Assembly: GCF_024347655.1 (NCBI RefSeq)
Contig: NZ_AP025515.1
Coordinates: 806,001-870,000, forward strand
From: Vibrio toranzoniae
GTDB taxonomy: Bacteria; Pseudomonadota; Gammaproteobacteria; Enterobacterales; Vibrionaceae
Length of the DNA: 64,000 nucleotides
Reading direction: 5' to 3'
Notes under the pieces: model-generated
What the model saw: the letters and a program-made list of their open reading frames with translations, nothing else
What the model was told of the DNA's origin: nothing
Database searches by the model: none
Position numbers and translations under genes: made by a program
In this document: in pieces, positions 60,169 to 64,000 of the stretch
Numbering within the stretch: the stretch's first letter is position 1
Layout: each line of letters begins with the position of its first letter

Positions 60169-61314
60169 TTATTGCTGGTGAATCAATACGCTTTCTTGCC
60201 ATTGACGTGGCAGACGACGTGCTGATTTTTCCCATGCTGAGAAGTCAGTTACTGGGTGAACGTTGCTGTATTGCTCGTTCGAGATCAGCTTGTCTTGTAC
60301 TGATTTCGGCAGCGTAATGTTGCTACGGATTGGACGCGCGTAACCTTCTGCTAAGTTGATTTGGCCTTGGTCGCTGAAGATGTATTCACGAGCCAATTTC
60401 GCCGCGTTTGGGTTTTTCGCGTATTTGTTGATGATGGTGGTGTAACCAGAGATCACTGAGCCATCCTGTGGAATGCTTACCGTAAAGCGTTCACGGTCGA
60501 TCTTGTCGCGGTAGTTGAGTGCGTTGAAGTCCCACATGATCGCCACTTCTACTTCGCCTTTTTCAAGGTTCGCGATGCTTGGATCTGTGTAAGATAGACG
60601 GCCTTGCTTCGCTAGTTCACCAAAGAATTTAATCGCTGGTTTTAGGTTTGATTCGTCACCACCGTTAGCAAATGCAGCCGCTAGAATCGCATTGTTTGCT
60701 TGCGCAGCTACGCCTACGTCACCAACAGTGACTTTGTAGTCGCCTTCTAGTAGGTCGCTCCAAGATTTAGGTGCATCTTCAACAAGGTTGTTGTTTGAAA
60801 TGAACGAGATAGTGCCGGTGTAAGCCAGAGCCCAGTGACCATCTTTGTCTTTCGCCCAGTCTGGAATGTCAGTCCAAGTGGTGGGCTTGTAAGGCTGAGT
60901 CACGTCTTTCTTCACAGCGACACGAGCAAATGCGAAACCAACGTCACCGATATCTGCGGTTGCGTTTCTTTTCTCTGCTTCAAATTTCGAGATCTCTTGT
61001 GCCGAGCTCATGTCTGTATCCTGATGCTTCAAACCGTAGTTTGCTTTCAGATCAGCCCATGTGCCTTTCCAGTTTGCCCAACTGTCTGGCATGCCCACAC
61101 TGTAAACCGCACCCTCTTTTTGAGCGGCTTCAATCAGTGACTCAAGATCAGCATCCTTCGCCATCGCTGGCATTGAAAGTGTTGCCGTTATTCCTGTTAC
61201 ACCAATCAATTTAACGGTTGCGCCTATCAGTTTTGCAGGTGAACCGATTAATTTTTCAGGTAAACCACTCAGTTTGGCTGGCGATACAGTTGAACGGCTA
61301 AGCAAAGTTTTCAT
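60169..61314 (-). CDS. ABC importer periplasmic substrate-binding protein
   Basis: Binding protein of 381 residues, type 2 fold related to iron/thiamine/2-aminoethylphosphonate binding proteins (LIEAAQKEGAVYSVGMPDSWANW near the N-terminus, AIMWDFNALNYR, and the C-terminal YIFSDQGQINLAEGYARPIR). The N-terminal region before the cleavage site (PAMAKD) is unusually long and contains four 7-residue repeats of the type PxKLIGx. First gene of the importer operon, divergent from the GntR regulator. It defines the specificity, which I could not determine. Confidence 0.88.
   Translation of the reverse strand: MKTLLSRSTVSPAKLSGLPEKLIGSPAKLIGATVKLIGVTGITATLSMPAMAKDADLESLIEAAQKEGAVYSVGMPDSWANWKGTWADLKANYGLKHQDTDMSSAQEISKFEAEKRNATADIGDVGFAFARVAVKKDVTQPYKPTTWTDIPDWAKDKDGHWALAYTGTISFISNNNLVEDAPKSWSDLLEGDYKVTVGDVGVAAQANNAILAAAFANGGDESNLKPAIKFFGELAKQGRLSYTDPSIANLEKGEVEVAIMWDFNALNYRDKIDRERFTVSIPQDGSVISGYTTIINKYAKNPNAAKLAREYIFSDQGQINLAEGYARPIRSNITLPKSVQDKLISNEQYSNVHPVTDFSAWEKSARRLPRQWQESVLIHQQ
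61198..61281 (-). repeat. Four 21-bp tandem repeats in the binding-protein signal region
   Basis: Four degenerate in-frame 21-bp units encode PAKLSGL, PEKLIGS, PAKLIGA and TVKLIGV (residues about 12-39). The repeats lie within the signal-peptide region and preserve frame if expanded or contracted. Confidence 0.75.
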
Positions 61315-61480
61315 TGTCTCTATCCTTCTGGACTAGGTCAGTAAGTTCGTTTTGTATGCTATCGCCGGAGTGTGACGCTTTCGCGCAACTTATTTGACAG
61401 TTCATGTGCATTTCTATGGCAGTTATATTTCACGCATATGACAGCAAGCCCTTGTTTACTGTCACATTCCTGTTAACTCC
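61315..61480. promoter_or_regulatory. Divergent promoter region, importer operon and GntR gene
   Basis: 166 bp between the binding-protein start and the GntR start. A GntR/UTRA operator would be expected here; the most palindromic stretch visible is around 61395-61450 (repeated ATGACAG/CTGTCA-like pieces, for example TTGACAG at 61391-61397 and ATGACAG at 61438-61444 with CTGTCA at 61458-61463). Confidence 0.45.
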
Positions 61481-62254
61481 ATGGTTTACCTTATTAAGCA
61501 CACGAACTTATGGACTAGATCAGCAATGAGAACATTGGGTACAGGGCACTCAGGGACACAGCTAGGAAGAATTAAGGCAAGTATTAGAGAGCAACTTCAA
61601 TCCGGTATCTTCACCGAGGGGCAAAAGCTGCCCTCAGAAAGGGAGCTCAGTGAACTGTTTTCCACCACACGAATCACACTCAAAGATGCGCTGGTGTCAT
61701 TAGAAACCGAAGGCTTGATATACCGAGAAGAGCGCCGAGGTTGGTATGTGTCGCCCGAACGTATTCGCTACAACCCCTTGTCTCGTTCTCACTTTCATCA
61801 AATGATTCGAGAACAAGATCGCATAGCAGAAACACGACTGCTGAGCACTCGCACAGAGATGGCTGCGGGCAACTACGCCAAAGCATTAGAGATAGAACAG
61901 ATAACCCCGATACACGTCATTGAGCGATTGCGCTTTATTGATGGCAGAGCGGTACTGTTCGTTGAAAACGTTTTGAAAGCGCCCCTATTTGAAAAGGTGT
62001 TGTCGGAAAACCTCACTATGTCGCTGACAGGCATCTACCGAGAAAAATATGGTTACGAGACTAAACGATCGCGCTTTGATGTGATTCCAACTTCTGCACC
62101 CGCACATGTCGCTAAGGCATTGAATTTGGCTGAGGGGCAACCTGTTCTAAAGATCTGCCGAGTGAACTACAAACAAGATGGTGAGTTGATGGACTGCGAA
62201 TTGGAGTATTGGAGACCCGATTCGGTAGTGATTCATATCGACAGCATTGGTTAG
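61481..62254 (+). CDS. GntR family regulator with UTRA domain (PhnR-like)
   Basis: Regulator of 242-257 residues. The N-terminal winged helix lies at about 30-95 (IREQLQSGIFTEGQKLPSERELSELF, TTRITLKDALVSLETEGLIYRE), and the C-terminal UTRA ligand domain contains IHVIERLRFIDGRAVLFVENVL and a final CELEYWRPDSVVIHID. Starts at 61481 or 61526 (MRTLGTGHSGTQL) are both possible; neither has a strong ribosome site. It is divergent from the importer operon and probably senses its substrate or product. UTRA regulators often sense phosphonates or phosphosugars. Confidence 0.9.
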   Translation: MVYLIKHTNLWTRSAMRTLGTGHSGTQLGRIKASIREQLQSGIFTEGQKLPSERELSELFSTTRITLKDALVSLETEGLIYREERRGWYVSPERIRYNPLSRSHFHQMIREQDRIAETRLLSTRTEMAAGNYAKALEIEQITPIHVIERLRFIDGRAVLFVENVLKAPLFEKVLSENLTMSLTGIYREKYGYETKRSRFDVIPTSAPAHVAKALNLAEGQPVLKICRVNYKQDGELMDCELEYWRPDSVVIHIDSIG

Positions 62255-62306
62255 TGCAATATTGATTAGAGAGGCTTTGGTTTGTGATGTACTAGTTAGC
62301 CCAAAC

Positions 62307-62340
62307 AAAAACTCCGACGGATTAAGTCGGAATTTTATTT
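62307..62340. terminator. Bidirectional terminator between gntR and the hybrid kinase gene
   Basis: Arms AAAACTCCGAC / GTCGGAATTTT (62307-62317, 62326-62336) with one mismatch, 8-base loop, T-rich on both strands. Confidence 0.8.
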
Positions 62341-62369
62341 TAACGGGTTTGCTTAGCAAGCCCCCTAAC

Positions 62370-64000
62370 CTAGACAATCTTCTGTTCATGTTTGTTGGTT
62401 GATTCAGGAGCTTCAGACAAGAACCGCTCTACGATATCTCTCAACCTACCTTGATTGACAGGCTTTGATATAAACTCATCCATACCAACATCAAAACACA
62501 AATGCTTATCTCTCTCCACAACGTTGGCCGTGAGTGCGACGATAGGGGTATGTTGTGAAGAGCCCTCCTCCAGTGCTCGGATCTGCTTAGTTGCTTCGAA
62601 ACCATCAAGAACAGGCATCTGACAGTCCATGAAGATCATCACGTAGTCATTGACTTTAAACTTCTCGACACCTACTTCTCCGTTGTCGGCAATGTCAACC
62701 TCAAGGCCCAGCTTCTTAAGCATCATCTTGGCGACTTGTTGATTCACTCTCGAATCTTCCACAACTAAGACTTTGCCACGAAAAGAGGCCGCGATCGCCG
62801 CTGGTTTTGGTTCTTCTTTGATTGGATCTTGTTTCTCTGCTTGTTTAGGTGGAACAGAGGCTGCTGATTTGGTTAATGGTACAAGTTCATTGTCTTTGAA
62901 CTCGACCTCACCTCTGTTTGGATAGGTAAAAGTTGAGGAATCCACCGCTCTTGCGAGCACCTCACTAATGGTCCATTTAAGCTGGTTATCTTGATAAGGA
63001 CGAGCAATGTAGGCTACAAACCCCACTTGTTTAGCGTGCACTTCATCTTGCTTTCTGGGATCGGCAGAGATCATCACCAACTTAGGGCATTCTTTACCAA
63101 AACGTTCTATCAAACGAGTAGCAAGCTGGAAGCCATCTATAGAAGGCATCACCTTATCAATAAGCACCAAGTCATAAGGTGCTGACTTGTCCATAGATTC
63201 TGAAACTAACTCAAGCGCTTGATTTGCCGTCTCACAACATTCAGATGCGACACCAAAGGATTGAAGCTGTGTGGAAGTAATGCGCATGTTCAACTGGCTA
63301 TCATCAACCAATAACACTGAGAGTTTGTTGAAATCGATACTGCTCTCATCGACGTCCAAACACGGATCAAAATCAGCAACAAAATAGAATGTACTTCCCT
63401 TACCCTCTTCACTAGTTAACTCTAATTGACTGCCCATCAAGCTAACGATCTTATCGCATATTGTTAGACCAAGCCCGGTTCCACCATAAATACGCGTGGT
63501 ACTGCCGTCAGCTTGTTGAAACTTATCGAACACCGATTTTTGCTTGTCTTCTGCGATGCCGATACCACTGTCGATGACCTCAAACCTCACCCTTAGCTTT
63601 TGCTCAGGTTCGATCACTTGTTCTAAACGAAGCGAGAGCGTGACATGGCCATACTCAGTAAATTTGATTGCATTCCCCACTAAATTATTCAGCACTTGTC
63701 TTAACTGAGTGCCATCACCGATAACCATGGTTGGAATTTTAGGGTCAATCGCCAACTGGAACCTGAGCCCTTTCTGTTCAGCCTTCACTCTAAACGTTGA
63801 TTCAACATCCGCGGCAATACCCATCATCTTCATTGGTTCTTGCTGCAACTCGAGGTGACCCGCTTCAATCTTCGAGTAGTCGAGAATGTCGTTAATAAGG
63901 TCAAGAAGTGTCAATGAAGAGGTATTGAGCATGTCGACATACTCTTTTTGCTCTTTAGGCATATCCATTTCAGAAAGCAGGGAGGAAAGACCGATAATTC
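62370..64000 (-). CDS. Hybrid sensor histidine kinase with two receiver domains, 5' part outside window
   Basis: The frame stays open to the window edge: upstream of Met 63968 it reads IIGLSSLLSEMDMP, the end of the HisKA H-box region, so the N-terminus with the phospho-His is missing. Visible are HisKA helix 2 (TLLDLINDILDYSKIEAG), the HATPase with N box LNNLVGNAIKFT and G boxes DSGIGIA and GGTGLGLTI, receiver 1 (LLVDDSQLN, phosphoacceptor in VLIDKVMPSIDG), and receiver 2 (VVEDSRVNQQ, MDCQMPVLDGFEA, KPVN). BarA-like layout but without a visible HPt domain; it ends about 20 residues after receiver 2, so a separate HPt protein is probably needed. Stimulus unknown. Confidence 0.92.
   Translation of the reverse strand, partial: IIGLSSLLSEMDMPKEQKEYVDMLNTSSLTLLDLINDILDYSKIEAGHLELQQEPMKMMGIAADVESTFRVKAEQKGLRFQLAIDPKIPTMVIGDGTQLRQVLNNLVGNAIKFTEYGHVTLSLRLEQVIEPEQKLRVRFEVIDSGIGIAEDKQKSVFDKFQQADGSTTRIYGGTGLGLTICDKIVSLMGSQLELTSEEGKGSTFYFVADFDPCLDVDESSIDFNKLSVLLVDDSQLNMRITSTQLQSFGVASECCETANQALELVSESMDKSAPYDLVLIDKVMPSIDGFQLATRLIERFGKECPKLVMISADPRKQDEVHAKQVGFVAYIARPYQDNQLKWTISEVLARAVDSSTFTYPNRGEVEFKDNELVPLTKSAASVPPKQAEKQDPIKEEPKPAAIAASFRGKVLVVEDSRVNQQVAKMMLKKLGLEVDIADNGEVGVEKFKVNDYVMIFMDCQMPVLDGFEATKQIRALEEGSSQHTPIVALTANVVERDKHLCFDVGMDEFISKPVNQGRLRDIVERFLSEAPESTNKHEQKIV

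Noticed and set aside
55865..62254. Classical 2-aminoethylphosphonate degradation cluster (PhnWX plus PhnSTUV)
   Set aside because: No transaminase (PhnW) or phosphonatase (PhnX) is encoded; the hydrolases are an NPP-fold and a HAD-IB enzyme instead.

Overview
The window comes from a marine gamma-proteobacterium of the Vibrionaceae, most likely a Vibrio. The clearest signs are a VemP-type arrest peptide in front of secDF (a Vibrio-specific arrangement), a photolyase/Cfa light-stress cluster of the kind found in Vibrio and Photobacterium, the phhA-phhB/aacS pair, the hpd-hmgA-fahA-maiA operon, and many small Vibrio-type proteins of unknown function. Base composition is moderate (mid-40s % G+C by eye), with AT-rich patches around 33.3-34.3 kb and 49.8-50.4 kb. 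Placement on the secondary chromosome is plausible but cannot be shown here. No rRNA, tRNA or CRISPR array was seen.

Layout. 1-8.05 kb (+): the end of a DUF1722 gene, then a tightly packed operon: photolyase, NTF2-like protein, SDR, FAD oxidoreductase, DUF1365, Cfa-type methyltransferase, DUF2878, chalcone isomerase-like protein and DUF3833 lipoprotein. It looks like a photo-oxidative-stress and membrane-lipid modification operon. 8.2-14.8 kb: small proteins (RRM RNA-binding, OsmC, GFA) and a LysR regulator divergent from SDR, MFS and Old Yellow Enzyme genes. 14.8-18 kb (-): a restriction-modification pair, with an MvaI/BcnI-type nuclease followed by a Dcm/M.EcoRII-type methylase (expected site CCWGG). 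A perfect 14-bp inverted repeat sits over the methylase start. 18.4-23 kb (-): rlmJ, then vemP-secD-secF with an arrest-controlled leader. 23.2-26 kb: an M16 lipoprotein peptidase.

26.2-33 kb (-): a seven-gene operon with a TPR-like periplasmic protein, ABC ATPase, FtsX-like permease, LolA-like protein, outer-membrane barrel, LytS-type kinase and LytTR regulator. I read it as a self-regulated trans-envelope export system of unknown cargo. 33.3-36.3 kb: a stand-alone EAL protein, a LysR regulator and a small barrel protein. 36.6-43 kb: secreted serine hydrolase, DUF3299 protein and M20 peptidase, then a hydroxyacid dehydrogenase with its LysR regulator, and DUF2798. 43-47.6 kb: YebC-family protein, DUF3283, phhB-phhA and divergent aacS. 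47.6-49.8 kb: the conserved mdtL-yidZ pair. 50.2-51.4 kb: an IS903-like element with a dead transposase that truncates a Rossmann-fold gene. 51.4-55.5 kb (-): hpd-hmgA-fahA-maiA. 55.9-62.3 kb: an ABC importer with an NPP-type phosphodiesterase, a HAD phosphatase and a divergent GntR/UTRA regulator. 62.4-64 kb (-): the C-terminal part of a hybrid histidine kinase that runs off the window.

How it fits together. PhhA/PhhB make tyrosine from phenylalanine. Hpd, HmgA, MaiA and FahA carry the ring to fumarate and acetoacetate, and AacS activates the acetoacetate. TyrR-box-like sites lie both in the phhA/aacS intergenic region and upstream of hpd, so the two loci are probably co-regulated. The most interesting parts for follow-up are the vemP-secD leader, the inverted repeat over the methylase start, the LolA/ABC/LytTR operon, the phosphoester-uptake cassette and the photolyase-Cfa operon.
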